DNA of 64,000 nt from Camarhynchus parvulus (lineage: Eukaryota > Chordata > Aves > Passeriformes > Thraupidae), in NCBI RefSeq assembly GCF_901933205.1, contig NC_044571.1:13891235-13955234 (forward strand), written 5' to 3'. The notes under the pieces are model-generated. The model saw only the letters and a program-made list of their open reading frames with translations. It did no database searches and was not told where the DNA came from. The position numbers and the translations under genes were made by a program. Below, piece by piece: positions 50,106 to 59,930 of the stretch. The stretch's first letter is position 1; each line of letters starts with the position of its first letter.

Positions 50106-51259
50106 TATTTTTTTATTAGTGTTCTCACTCTTGAAGCAACAGCTGACAGCCAAACCTCACACTGGGCAGAGCTGGCATGCTGCTGATTACACATCAGCTA
50201 AAACCCAAAACAAAACAGAAAATAAGAACAGTTTCATGCACAGCTCTGTTGGCCCTGGGCAGAGTGATACCTTATTCTTAAATTAGTTCAGCATTTCCCA
50301 TGGCTGAAGCAGTCACTGCCCACTACTCTCTAGGATGAGGAAACATCTTTCATGTGACACATGATTTATGCAGTGACCAACAGGTTTAAAACCTTGTTTG
50401 ATTTAAACCAGTTCATGTTACAAGGCAGCTAAGTCTCTTCCCTTCTTTGAAGTGAAAGCAATGCTGGCCAAAAAAAACCTTTTATTGCAGGGTTGCCAGA
50501 GAGCAAGAGGAGAGCAGCACAAAGTTTGCAAGCATCCACTTTTGTCATCAGCTTATGAGAAGTGCAAACCCAGTACTGCAAAGTTGTTAATTTGTTTCAA
50601 AGACAACTAAAAAATTGATGAGCGGCATTGTTTTCACTCTCTACTGTACAAAGGCTAAAAAACAGAGGGCTGGTTTTCTACTGCTTAACACAGCACTTAC
50701 AGCTCAGCACAAATGCTGAACCTGATCTGAAATCATGATCAGAAACACATTTCACCTGAAGCATTTGAGTTTGGTGATTTAGTAATCACATAATTGAGCT
50801 GTTTGTGTGGTTTGTAAATGTACTTTCATTTCACATGACCAGTCAGAACCAATTTTTTGTTACTCAGACCTTGAAATCACGCCAGGATGGATCTTTCCCT
50901 TCAAGGCTATGCCCTTCCAGCTGAGGTGCTCTGCAGGTAAGTGGAAGTCCCAAGCTCTGGACTTTCTGGATCAGCTGTCCAGAGAGCAGCGACCTCATTC
51001 GGGGACACCAACCGTACCTAAAAATATAGGTCACCAGGCAGGATGCCCTGCACCACCAGGGGCTGATCTCAAACCCTTTCAAACAGTCAGGTGCCACAGG
51101 CACACAAGTGCCCTTTTATCGCACTGGGACTGTGGTAAATCATTTATCTTATGAGAAGGCTGACACCAATCTAGTCTTTTGTTAATCTGAATGTTATTTG
51201 ATGGAAAACTTTATGTGAGAATTGAAGTCAAAACTACTGCCATGAAGTGAAAACACTAT

Positions 51260-51265
51260 TTTATT
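51260..51265 (-). terminator. SAT1: Polyadenylation signal of SAT1 (AATAAA on - strand)
   Basis: tttatt on the + strand gives AATAAA on the - strand, 319 bp after the SAT1 stop. Two more lie nearer, at 51488-51493 and 51529-51534, so alternative short 3' UTRs are possible. Mammalian SAT1 also has a short 3' UTR. Confidence 0.5.
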
Positions 51266-51583
51266 TTTATAAAAGGCAATAATTAAAACAAACCCTACCA
51301 GTGTGTACATTGTACACATTTGAATGACACTTACAAGAATGAAGTCTCCATATACAGGGATTACAAGCCCACACTGGTAAAGGATGCACACAAGCACATA
51401 CTGAACTTCACAGATGCCTCAGTTCCAGATGACAGTACCATTACTCTATAACCACACCTGCACTGTCATTATTAGCATCCACACTACTTTATTCCACTAC
51501 AAACTGTACATACACAGAAAGCAAGAAGTTTATTCAGAGAGCACATATATTCGCAGAAAACATTTATTTGCTGGAATAATCTC

Positions 51584-51754
51584 TCACTCTTCTGCTGCCA
51601 TCTTCAAGAGATACTTCTTGTCAATCTTGAAGAGCCTCCAGCCCTCCTCGGTGGACAGATCCGAGGCGCCCCTTCTCTTGTAGAACCTGATGGAGGGCTC
51701 ATTCCACTCGGCCACGAGGAAGTGCATGCTGCTGCAGCGGCACTTCACAGCCAC
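51584..51754 (-). CDS. SAT1: SAT1 exon 6 (last)
   Basis: 56 codons plus TGA, from [20 protein letters not shown] to the MAAEE end. It contains Tyr-140 and the RRGASDLS segment. It is markedly more GC-rich than the flanking DNA. Confidence 0.96.
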   Translation of the reverse strand: MAVKCRCSSMHFLVAEWNEPSIRFYKRRGASDLSTEEGWRLFKIDKKYLLKMAAEE

Positions 51755-53770
51755 CTGCAAACCAACGCCACACGGTCACAGCGCCCAGGGACAGCCCCAG
51801 TGACAGCCAGCCACATTACTCAGCAACTGCACACCACCACAAGTCACCAAGTTCATGCCAGCAGCCACTGCAGCATTTCTCACAGTTTACCAGACTCTAG
51901 GCAATGTTTTAATCTGTCTAGAGTCCTGCCACCTCCTTTAATTCTTGTTTAGACTTAGCACTTAGACATACCTGACTCAAGTTTTTCAGAATTTCTGACC
52001 CAATACCAAGTCCTAAAAAAAACAAAAACCAAGAAGCTTAAGTTTTAAATCTCCAGAAGCCCTATGGGTAGTAACTCATCTAATTCTGCAATAGGTACCT
52101 CTGTACTCAGCCATCACATAAAAATCTTCAAGGTACAGCAGTTTTCCAATCCATGGATCATAAGTGAAGTAATACATGGCAAAGCCCACAACGCATGTTT
52201 CTGAAACAAAGGGTGTAACTTCAGCTAGACAGAATTTACAAGGTAAAAATGCAAAGTTTTACATGCATGTTTAAACATACAGATTCTCTGAGACATGCAG
52301 ACATTTGATACTAGGTTACAATCAAAAATGAAGTTTGCAAATAAGCACACAATTGTAAACACAAGTTCTGACAAATTTTTATCAGCCTAATAAAAAAAAG
52401 ATTGCTCTGTTCATACCCTGAAATCCTCAAAAGTATTGTCATAGTAAGTACAAACATGGCCTTTTTCTACAAAATAATGCACACCCTACTGATTCACTTC
52501 CAGTCTGGAAGCAAGTACTTTACACAGCAGCTCACAATCTAGATGATTGCCCCAGCTCTGCTCCCTTAGGAATAATCGGTCAAACCCTGATCCTTCCATG
52601 TATATTCCTTAGTAACTACTGTGCCAAAAGGCCTATTTACAGGCCACCTTTACAGCAGCATTGCAAGCACCTCCACTTATGCTTCCACTGAGCATCACGC
52701 TGTTTTCTTTACCTTCAGCACCAGGAAGTCAAGATAAGTAAAGTTGCAGCTTCAATTTTAACTCTGTGGCTCAAGAGAGAGAAGAGAAACCAACTCTTCC
52801 AACAAGAGCCCACTTGGACATAAACCCTGAGTATTTTAACTACATCTGCCATAACACTCTGCACATACTCTAAGAGAAGTGTGCAAACAGGTTTCTGCCA
52901 TCTACTGTGTCTTTGGTAAAGGTTTGGGAATAGCACTTGTCCCTGTAGGCCTTACCTCATATTATGATCATCTACTTTATTGTGTAACGGATCTTTTAGT
53001 TACCTCCCCGCCCATCCATGTACACAGAAGGGCCATGTACATGGCGAAGCTAGAGACTGTAACCTGAAGATTGGGGACAAATTAAAGAAAAAAATGTGAT
53101 TTAACAGAATTACATAAAGGTAAGTCAGGGTCAAACAAGAAAAGCCATTTAATAATTGGAGTCAAGCACATTATGTTATACCTGATCTCCCATGCTTCCA
53201 GGATTAGCAACCACTTCAGCAGAGTATCACTATACATTATTGAATTTTACCAGTTAACCTAGTCCTCCTACCCCAGTCCACTGGTGGAACCTCATCTACA
53301 ATCATTAATATTAAGCAAATAATGCTTCTGTGTATTTAGCGTCCAAAAAAAAAGTATCAGGAAGCCTCACCTTCAGACGACCACTGGTCTTTAGGCACTT
53401 CTGCAACCAGACAGTGGTAGAAAGGGTGCTCGCCAAAACCATCCTCAAGCAGCTCTAGAAAAGCAGAATACACACGCACCTGAGCCACAGGCGCTGTCAC
53501 TCAGCCGCCAACCGGATGAGGTCCTGCACCCTCCCTACCTTTCTCAGTTAGCACCACCTGGTCCTCCATGTCCTCGTATTTCGCCAGTTCCTGGAAGAGA
53601 AGGAGGATGTGAGCGGCCTCTCCCCACCCCCGTCCCTTGCGCAACAGCTTGTTTTGCTGCGGCACCGGGCAGCGCTGCCCCCCCGCCCCGCATCCCGCCC
53701 GCACCTTGATCAGTCGCAGCAGCTCGGGACAGTCCTCGGGACGCGCGGCGCGGATGCTGAACGAGGCCAT
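51584..53770 (-). CDS. SAT1: Spermidine/spermine N1-acetyltransferase 1 (6 exons)
   Basis: SAT1 transfers acetyl from acetyl-CoA to N1 of spermidine and spermine in the cytosol, the rate-limiting step of polyamine catabolism and export. Coding segments on the - strand are 53770-53705, 53590-53539, 53454-53371, 52200-52099, 52012-51972 and 51754-51584, all with GT/AG borders and matching phases. The product has 171 residues, exactly the human length. Visible features: the GNAT acetyl-CoA loop RGLGIG (101-106), Glu-92 and Tyr-140 at the known catalytic positions, the [20 protein letters not shown] core (74-93), [10 protein letters not shown] (127-136), Arg-142/Arg-143, and the C-terminal MAAEE, close to the human MATEE tail needed for rapid turnover. 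SAT2 is excluded by closeness to SAT1 and by synteny. Confidence 0.97.
51972..52012 (-). CDS. SAT1: SAT1 exon 5
   Basis: A 41-bp exon coding for [14 protein letters not shown] (102-115), the pyrophosphate-binding loop and the helix after it. Acceptor tttttag, donor gtatgt. Leaves in phase 0. Confidence 0.95.
52099..52200 (-). CDS. SAT1: SAT1 exon 4
   Basis: Codes for residues 68-101: [20 protein letters not shown] and [13 protein letters not shown]. It holds Glu-92 and Arg-101 of the acetyl-CoA site. Acceptor tttcag, donor gtacct; phase 1 at both ends. Confidence 0.96.
52713..52763 (-). other. SAT1: Candidate stop-containing cassette (poison) exon in SAT1 intron 3
   Basis: On the - strand a strong pyrimidine-rich acceptor (tctcttctctctcttgagcc then acag) precedes a 51-bp segment ending ctgaag with donor gtaaag. 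Joined to exon 3 in phase 1, it meets TGA after eleven codons. Mammalian SAT1 has a stop-containing exon at this very position (the SSAT-X splice form, 110 bp), included when polyamines are low so that the mRNA decays. A longer version using a gtggcc donor would be 116 bp (52648-52763). Identity is inferred from position and splice signals. Confidence 0.4.
53371..53454 (-). CDS. SAT1: SAT1 exon 3
   Basis: Codes for residues 40-67, including [20 protein letters not shown]. Enters and leaves in phase 1; the donor is gtgagg. The next intron (52201-53370) is the one that carries the regulated cassette exon in mammals. Confidence 0.96.
53539..53590 (-). CDS. SAT1: SAT1 exon 2
   Basis: Codes for [17 protein letters not shown] plus one base (residues 23-39), matching the human ELAKYEYMEEQV segment. 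Acceptor ttccag, donor gtaggg. Intron 1 is only 114 bp. Confidence 0.96.
53705..53770 (-). CDS. SAT1: SAT1 exon 1
   Basis: 22 codons, [20 protein letters not shown] then IK; the donor is gtgcgg. Phase 0 at exit. The ATG follows a short GC-rich leader and starts the family's beta-strand-1 region. Confidence 0.96.
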
Positions 53771-53989
53771 TTTCGGCGACGCTTCCCCCTGCGGCCCCCT
53801 CGGCTGACGAGTCCCCGGTGTGTGAACAGGAGGAGCAGCTGTTTCTTCATTCGTGTCCCGGGCGCGGCGGCCACCTGCGGTCAGTCAGGCTGCGAGCATG
53901 TCCCGGCGGCGTTCGGCTGCTGGCGGACCCGGTTCGCTACCGCGGCTTCCCCGGCTCGGAGAGTGCAAGCCGTCGCTTCGGCCTCCGCA

Positions 53990-53995
53990 TTTAAA
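53990..53995 (-). promoter_or_regulatory. SAT1: TTTAAA (TATA-variant) box upstream of SAT1
   Basis: An isolated A/T hexamer in a very GC-rich island, 220 bp upstream of the ATG. Palindromic, so it gives no direction by itself. Confidence 0.4.
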
Positions 53996-54122
53996 GACGT
54001 CCTCGCCCCGCCTTCCCCGCCCCCAGCCAGTAGAAGCGCCCGCAGTGCTCGCCCTCAGCCAATAGCCGCGCCCCTCCCCGGAATGCTGCCCGGGCCTGCC
54101 AGCAACAGCTGCGGCCGTCTCG

Positions 54123-54129
54123 TGACTCA
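54123..54129. promoter_or_regulatory. SAT1: AP-1 site TGACTCA
   Basis: Perfect AP-1 heptamer within the SAT1 island, preceded by cg; the upstream context is ctcgtgactcacc. SAT1 is stress- and AP-1-responsive in mammals. Confidence 0.45.
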
Positions 54130-54499
54130 CCCTGCCCCCCTCCGCGCGCGGCGCCCCCTGGCGGGACTGGGCGGCGCTGCAGGGCGAGACCCCGGCGGCG
54201 GGACCGGCCCTCGGGAACCCCCGGCACCGCCTCCCGGCACCGGCTGCCGCGGGACCCCGAGAACCGAGCCCGACAGTGCCCTCAGCTCGGGGCTCTCCCT
54301 GCGCGGGCGCCGTGGAAGGGCCGTGGCGCCGCCCTGGCCGCGGAGCGCGGGGCGGGTTTGGGGCGGTTCGTGCCCCGCTGTGGGCAGAGAGGGCAAAAGA
54401 GCCTCGGTGTTTGCGGGAGACGCGGAGCAGCGATCCGTATCCAAGCCGGGGCGCGGGGGAGCGTGTCTAGCACCCAGGTACGCCCCCGGGCAGGAGCGG

Positions 54500-57400
54500 C
54501 CTTACGGAGAAAGGTTCAAAGCACTGAAGTTTAACCTTGGGACTGGGACGTTTCCCAGGCTGGAAACTGTCCCACCGTAACCCGCCTGACTGGAGTGGAA
54601 GGGTTGTGCTGGGAGAAGCACAAAGGAGTGGGTTTAAAGCAGGGGAATCTGCCAGGAGTCTGCCTCAAGGGAGGCTCTGACGCCATCCCAATGGAGGTAT
54701 GGATGTCACTGAGGAGAGAGGTGGGCGTGATGAGGAAAATTCCATCTGAGTAGACTCAACAACATGACTTTGGAGTATGAAAGGATGGAGGAATTATCCT
54801 GAGCCCTGTGCTTCCTCTGGATATTACCTAGAGATACTGCTGGATGCTGAGGGATGAGCTGGATCATGATCTCAATGACTGTGGGGTCCACGGACCTACA
54901 GCTGGGCTGCCCAGAGAAGTGCAACTCTTTGCCATATGTGTGGTTTTCTTTTCACCCTCTTCTATTAGCTGTACCACTGTCATGTACATTCTTAGATATT
55001 GTAAAGGAGCTCTTTATCTTTCATTTAGCGGAATTTGACTTGTTTTAAGAGTGGTTTGGGATATGGGAAGACACTAAGTCATGCTGCTGACTCTCACAAC
55101 ACACCCCCATTTTTTCATGTATCCAACAAGCTACAAGGTTGGCCCTCACTTAGACAGAGGGACCAGCACAGAACATGATACTGCAAGAGGATTGTGTAAA
55201 GAAGTGTGTATAAAGTGTATGTTCGGGTGGCTGGTGTTAGCACACAGTGGAAAGTGCCTGAAGGCCTGGGAGAGTAATTTAGGATTTATGCAAACACCCT
55301 AACTGGCTCACTTTACCCTCTACTGGAGCAAGAACAGAGATGCCCAAAGGACAGAAGCGTTTCCATATCACTAAGCAATCACCAGTGGCTAGTAGTAGAA
55401 AGTTAAAATTTATTTCATGGGTGTGAGTCTGGAAATCCCTCAGGACAGTGTTTAGTAGGGAGACTGAATCTGAATAAACTACCAAAGAACAGACAGCTTA
55501 ACAACATACCTTTAATGAATACAGATATTTTCATTCCCTAGAAGTGATTAGACTGGGATCAGAAATGGGAAATACTGTCTCTGTGAGAGACAACAGCCTT
55601 TGTGTTGTCTCAACTCTCTTTGTTTTGCGTCTCACAATGAGGAAGTCACACTATCAGGAAACCTACTGCTGTGTAAGAACACAAAGTGCCTGGTTTCTTT
55701 CTTCTCAAGTCAGAAAAGTCACATGATTTAGAAGTTGAAGTCTCAGCAAAAAAAGACCCAATCATTTTCTCCCTTGACTGTTTTTGAAAGTCCTGCTTTA
55801 ATTTGCTCAGAAATATGCTGATACTGTGTTGCTCAAGATAATACAGTTAATTTGATTTAGCTTTCAAATTCACACGGCAGAAGGAAAAAATATTAAAAAA
55901 ATTTCATGATGTGTCAAAAAGTTTCATTAAACAATAGGAAATGCATAGAATTTTGTGAAAAAAAAATTTAAAATAGCTAATTAAGATATGTAGATCCCAG
56001 AGACTATGGTACAATTACATAGTTATGTATTACTAGGGGAATTTTCCCAGAATAAGTAAGTTTAATAAGAAAGGTAAGAATATTTTACAAAAATGCTCCA
56101 AAAGAACTCAGTTTGTGAATTAATCAGACTGATTGAGCGTGTGTTTTGCAGCTTCTTCCTTTTGTCTCTGGTCTCTTTGAGCAGGTTTCATGTCATCTTG
56201 ATATAACTGAGGCCAATGATGAAATCTTTAATGACCTGCACAGGGCTTGGATTTTATCCTTCAGTGATCACAGACTGTTGATCTGCCCTTGTCTCCAAGG
56301 AATAAGTAGTGGCAAGTCTCCTGAAAAGGATCAACATTTTTTTAAATTGTGGAAATATGTGTACTGGCAGGTGGCTAGCAAAGGTGTTTAAGGTAAACCA
56401 ATGTTGAAATAATCTGTTATAATGAAATATGCACTGAAGTCTGGGTTAGCTTTTCTGCACTAGCCACCTTCTTCTTCCATGCAGAACCTGCTGACTGTGA
56501 ATCCATCTGCATTTCCAAGAGGGTTGAACTTTGGTGTTTGAGACGGTAAAATGGTTAGAACTACCTAAAATGTGCATAATTCCTATTATTTTTACTGTAT
56601 CTTTTCCCTAAATATTACTCATAAGAGAAACAGAAAAACTTGTGCAAAATAGCAAGCAGCACTTTCTTTTTTAGCATGCAACAGGAACTTTTATAAACAG
56701 CTGATAATAAAAGCACGTGGAGCATTATGTGGTGACTGAGGCAAGTTGTCCCCACATCCTGCCCAGAGATGGAGGACTTTTCTAGTCTGAAGATACAGGA
56801 AACAGCCAAGCCAATTCCCTCAGATCCTTTCATGGCAATGCAACTGAACAATTTATTCAGAGAGTTATGGGACCCCATCTGCACTTCTATCAAAAACATG
56901 TTTTTATTTGCATCTAAATTTTCTAATGTTCTCTTTTCTTGGAGGATGGACAGAAAGGCTCAAAGTGGGCACCAACTTTCTTTCTTTACTGTTCAACTAA
57001 TCAAACTCTCGTCCCCTGTTTCAATTTTTGATTTCCTCCTTTGCTAGAAAGATTCCTTGCATTCCTGTATGAATGCCTCTCTCATGCCTCAGAGATTCTC
57101 TGTTTGTAATAAATAAGAGGAGGAGAAAAACTCCTTATTCCACATTAAAATGTAGTGAGTTAATGATTTTTGATTGTGCTAATAAATATTTCCAAGTATT
57201 TCAATCCAAGTTGTATGTCCTGTCAAATCTCTGGAGCAACATACAGAAAATGCAATTATTATTCAGTATTGACCTGTAATTTTTCATGATTTTGGACATT
57301 TGGGATTCTTTTATCGTTTTCCACTGGTCGTTTTTTTTCCTAATCCTTAGACCTTGTGTTGATATTTATGAGTTCACAATTGCTTCTGATGTTTTATTCA

Positions 57401-58150
57401 AGCCATTTAAAATTAAAGTTTATCAGCGCTAAGCCATACATGGAAAAAAAAATCTGTCAGAATAGTTCAAATACTAAATAAATACTGCATGAGCAATGCT
57501 CAGAATTCAGGGCAAATGCAAAATTAACAGTTTCATGTGATAAAGCTACATGAATTTCCATATGCTGGCAATAAAAGGACCATAATTTTTCTTCATTATC
57601 TTTGAAAACATATTTTAGATCATTAGAACCCTATTCCTGTAGGCTAAGACAACTTATCTGCCATTTGTAAGTATGGAGTTTAATGAATTTGGGATTTAGA
57701 CATAACTAATTATCTGCCTGAATCCAAAAATCATCTATGCCATGTACAAATGATTTGGGGTATAAAATTTATAGAAATAAATGTTGGGAAAGAATCCAGC
57801 CAGGCCTCAGTTTTGGATAGAGTAGAAGTATTGTATCTGGATACAGTAGAAGTCCCTTTGGCTCTGATCCTGCAGTGTAATTAAATCAGGGGGGAATATC
57901 TCAGGCCTTAAAAAGAAACCTATGAAATCTATTTTTTCCTTATAACTAAGGGGAGTTTGCACAATGAGGAGGTGTTTTTATTATGCATCACAGTCACAGT
58001 TTTGTCTTTGGCACAGTCTTCTGCACTGCCTAGAGGTGATTCTTTTCATCACCTTGATTTTTGACCTTTCAGCATGCATGCATACCAGGCTTCCACATTT
58101 TTTTTCCCACGACCAGATGAGTGAGAAGCTTTGCAACAGCGCCCTCAGCT
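54500..58150. other. SAT1-ACOT9 spacer (head to head)
   Basis: AT-rich single-copy-looking DNA with no exon, RNA gene or classified repeat that I can support. Open frames are all below 100 codons and unremarkable. SAT1 and ACOT9 are transcribed away from each other, 5.8 kb apart. Confidence 0.6.
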
Positions 58151-58155
58151 TTTTC

Positions 58156-58212
58156 ACGGAATCACAGAATGGTTTCAGTTGGGAAGGACTTTAAAGACCA
58201 TCTAGTTTTCAG
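58156..58212 (-). repeat. Short CR1 3'-end fragment
   Basis: cggaatcacagaatggtttc and the following ggaaggactttaaagaccat are the reversed terminal 55 bp of CR1. Severely 5'-truncated. Confidence 0.85.
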
Positions 58213-58689
58213 GTGTTACCCTCACATGTAATGAACACTCTGGTTAATGTACTTTGTGTTTGCCAGAACATGTTTTCTCATATCGTCCTCCAATCTGGGT
58301 GATCATTTGCTAAGTCCTCAGCAAGGTGTGCTTAGCAACTTCATTGCTAACTTGTACCTGCTGTATACACAGTTTTGCTGGCAAGCTGAAATGGCCAGTG
58401 AGAGCCACAAACATTGTGGTTGGTGTGGAAGCCACAGGCTGCAGGGACACGTGTATAGATCCCAGTCCTGGGGAGGTGCAGCCAGGATTATGGAACTGCT
58501 CTGGTCCTTATGGGCTCTGGGGTGTCATGGCCCAGAGCCAGGGCTGCCCCTCTCTCACACACCCCAGTGCAGGCCCTGTGTCATCACTGTGCTAAGTTTC
58601 TCCAGCTCCCAGGAATAAAAAAAATTCTGATTAATTGAACTTGTTGATTATCTGCCTGTGCAAAGCACACAGCTTATTTAACACAGCTC
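58213..58689. other. Sequence between two CR1 fragments
   Basis: No gene or repeat recognised. The middle part (58380-58600) is moderately GC-rich. Confidence 0.5.
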
Positions 58690-59070
58690 TATTTTCACAA
58701 AATCAATTAGGTTGGAAAGACCTGAGATTATCGAGTCCAGCCTGTGACCACACACAAACGTGTCAACCTGATCACGGTACTGAGTGCCACACAAAGTTTT
58801 TCCTTAAACACTTCTAGGGACGGTGACTCCAGCAACCTCCCTGGGCAGTCCATTCCAAAGTCTAAACATCCTTTCCGTGAAGAAATTGCTCTACCTAATG
58901 TCCAACCTAAATCTCCCCTTGCGCAGCTTAAGGCTATGTCCTCTCGTCCTGTCGCTGGTTGCCTGGGAGAAGAGGGTGACCCCCACCTGGCTACACCCTC
59001 TTTTCAGGGAATTGTTCAGAGTGATAACATCACTCTTCAAGATTTTAAACCTCTTCTTTTTAGGAGATTC
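58690..59070 (-). repeat. CR1 LINE fragment next to the ACOT9 CpG island
   Basis: Reversed CR1 3' sequence: aattaggttggaaagacctg, cttctagggacggtgactcc, caacctccctgggcagtcca. On the - strand it encodes a broken ORF2 C-terminus. It stops where the CpG island begins. Confidence 0.9.
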
Positions 59071-59099
59071 CGAGGCTCTCAGTTACCTTCCCTAGCAGT

Positions 59100-59930
59100 G
59101 CCACCAAGTGACGGGCCGGGGCAGGAGGCCGTGTGACGGCTTGGGGCGCGCCTCAGGCTCCGGGCACAGCGCCCAGCTGAGCGCCGCCAGCCCGCCTTCC
59201 TCACGGCACAGTGAAAAAACGGAGCATTTAAAAGAAAAAAGAACGATGTTTATTAAGAGCGAGTCCCGGCAGGGCCCGCCCGCTCTGCCGGGCCCGCCCG
59301 ACGACTAACGGTGTCCTGCCCCAACCTCCGCCCCGGGGAGCGGCCGCGCTGCCACGGGGACACGGGGCAGGCCGGGGCCGGGCGGTGCCACTCGGGGATC
59401 CCGGTGGAGCGAGGGCTTCCAGCTGCGGCCGGCCCTGAGCCCTTTCTGTGCACGGCGAGCCGCAAGTGGCCGGTGCGGGAGGACCGTGTGGCTGTGGCAG
59501 GCGCGGCCCCGCGGTGACAGTCCCGGCGAGCACCATGCTGCCCACCCGGTAAGGCGCGTCCTCCGGCGCGGGTGGGGAATGGCGGCCGGGAGAGATGGTG
59601 CTCCCGGCGGGCCCGGGCCGGGGCCTGGGCAGGCAGGCCGTGCCCTGACCCTCGCTCCGCGGCCGGGCCACGCTCCGCCATGAGGGGCTCGGGGCGCGGC
59701 CAGGGCGGGGCACCCCGAAACTTGAGCAGCGCCGCGGGCAGCGCGGGCTCGGGCGCGGCGCCTGGGCCGGGCTGGGGCAGCGGGCGTGAGGGGGCCCTGC
59801 GGGCTGCGGCTGTACCGGGAAGGCGTTTGCTGGCCCTGCCGTGGCACACCGAGCCCAGCGGCTGCAGCACTCACAGAGGCGTTTCACATCGCCATCCGCG
59901 TCATTCCTGTGCATACGGGACTCCGCTGCC
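59100..59930 (+). promoter_or_regulatory. ACOT9: CpG-island promoter of ACOT9
   Basis: A very GC-rich, CpG-dense block surrounds the presumed first exon and ends in a T-rich simple repeat at 59937. TATA-less. The long antisense frames here are by-products of base composition. Confidence 0.65.
59535..59548 (+). CDS. ACOT9: ACOT9 exon 1 (coding part)
   Basis: ATG in a good context (gcgagcaccATG) followed by CTG CCC ACC CG and donor gtaagg. Exits in phase 2. An alternative start is the ATG in exon 2 (60856), which would give MRKLHSVLARTL, closer to the human MRRAALRL start. Confidence 0.6.

Larger units (their letters stand above)
33746..51250. other. APOO-SAT1 intergenic region (tail to tail)
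   Basis: About 17.5 kb without a recognisable gene. The open frames present (up to ~210 codons) overlap on both strands in GC-rich DNA, cross simple repeats and resemble no family I know. What can be named, and is listed separately: a (TG)n tract, CpG-rich patches at 37.4-38.5 kb and 47.2-48.1 kb, CR1 copies at 42.3 and 49.4 kb, and two clusters of transcription-factor-like motifs. The rest (for example 38.9-42.2 kb and 43-44.8 kb) shows nothing I can support. Confidence 0.6.
53780..54500 (-). promoter_or_regulatory. SAT1: SAT1 CpG-island promoter
   Basis: A CpG-dense island covers SAT1 exon 1 and extends about 0.7 kb upstream. On the + strand coordinates it holds a TTTAAA box (53990-53995) that could act as a TATA variant and place the start near 53960 (5' UTR about 190 bases), GC boxes at 54003-54024, a CCAAT motif (54059-54063) and an AP-1 site TGACTCA (54123-54129). 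I did not find the mammalian polyamine-response element TATGACTAA. Confidence 0.65.

Noticed and set aside
53609..54580. Longest open frame in the window (323 codons, + strand) over the SAT1 promoter
   Set aside because: It is antisense to SAT1 exon 1 and the promoter, with Pro/Arg/Gly/Ala-rich composition typical of CpG islands, and resembles no known family.
59228..59914. Overlapping open frames of up to 228 codons, - strand, in the ACOT9 island
   Set aside because: Three frames are open at once, a sign of stop-poor GC-rich DNA, not of coding.
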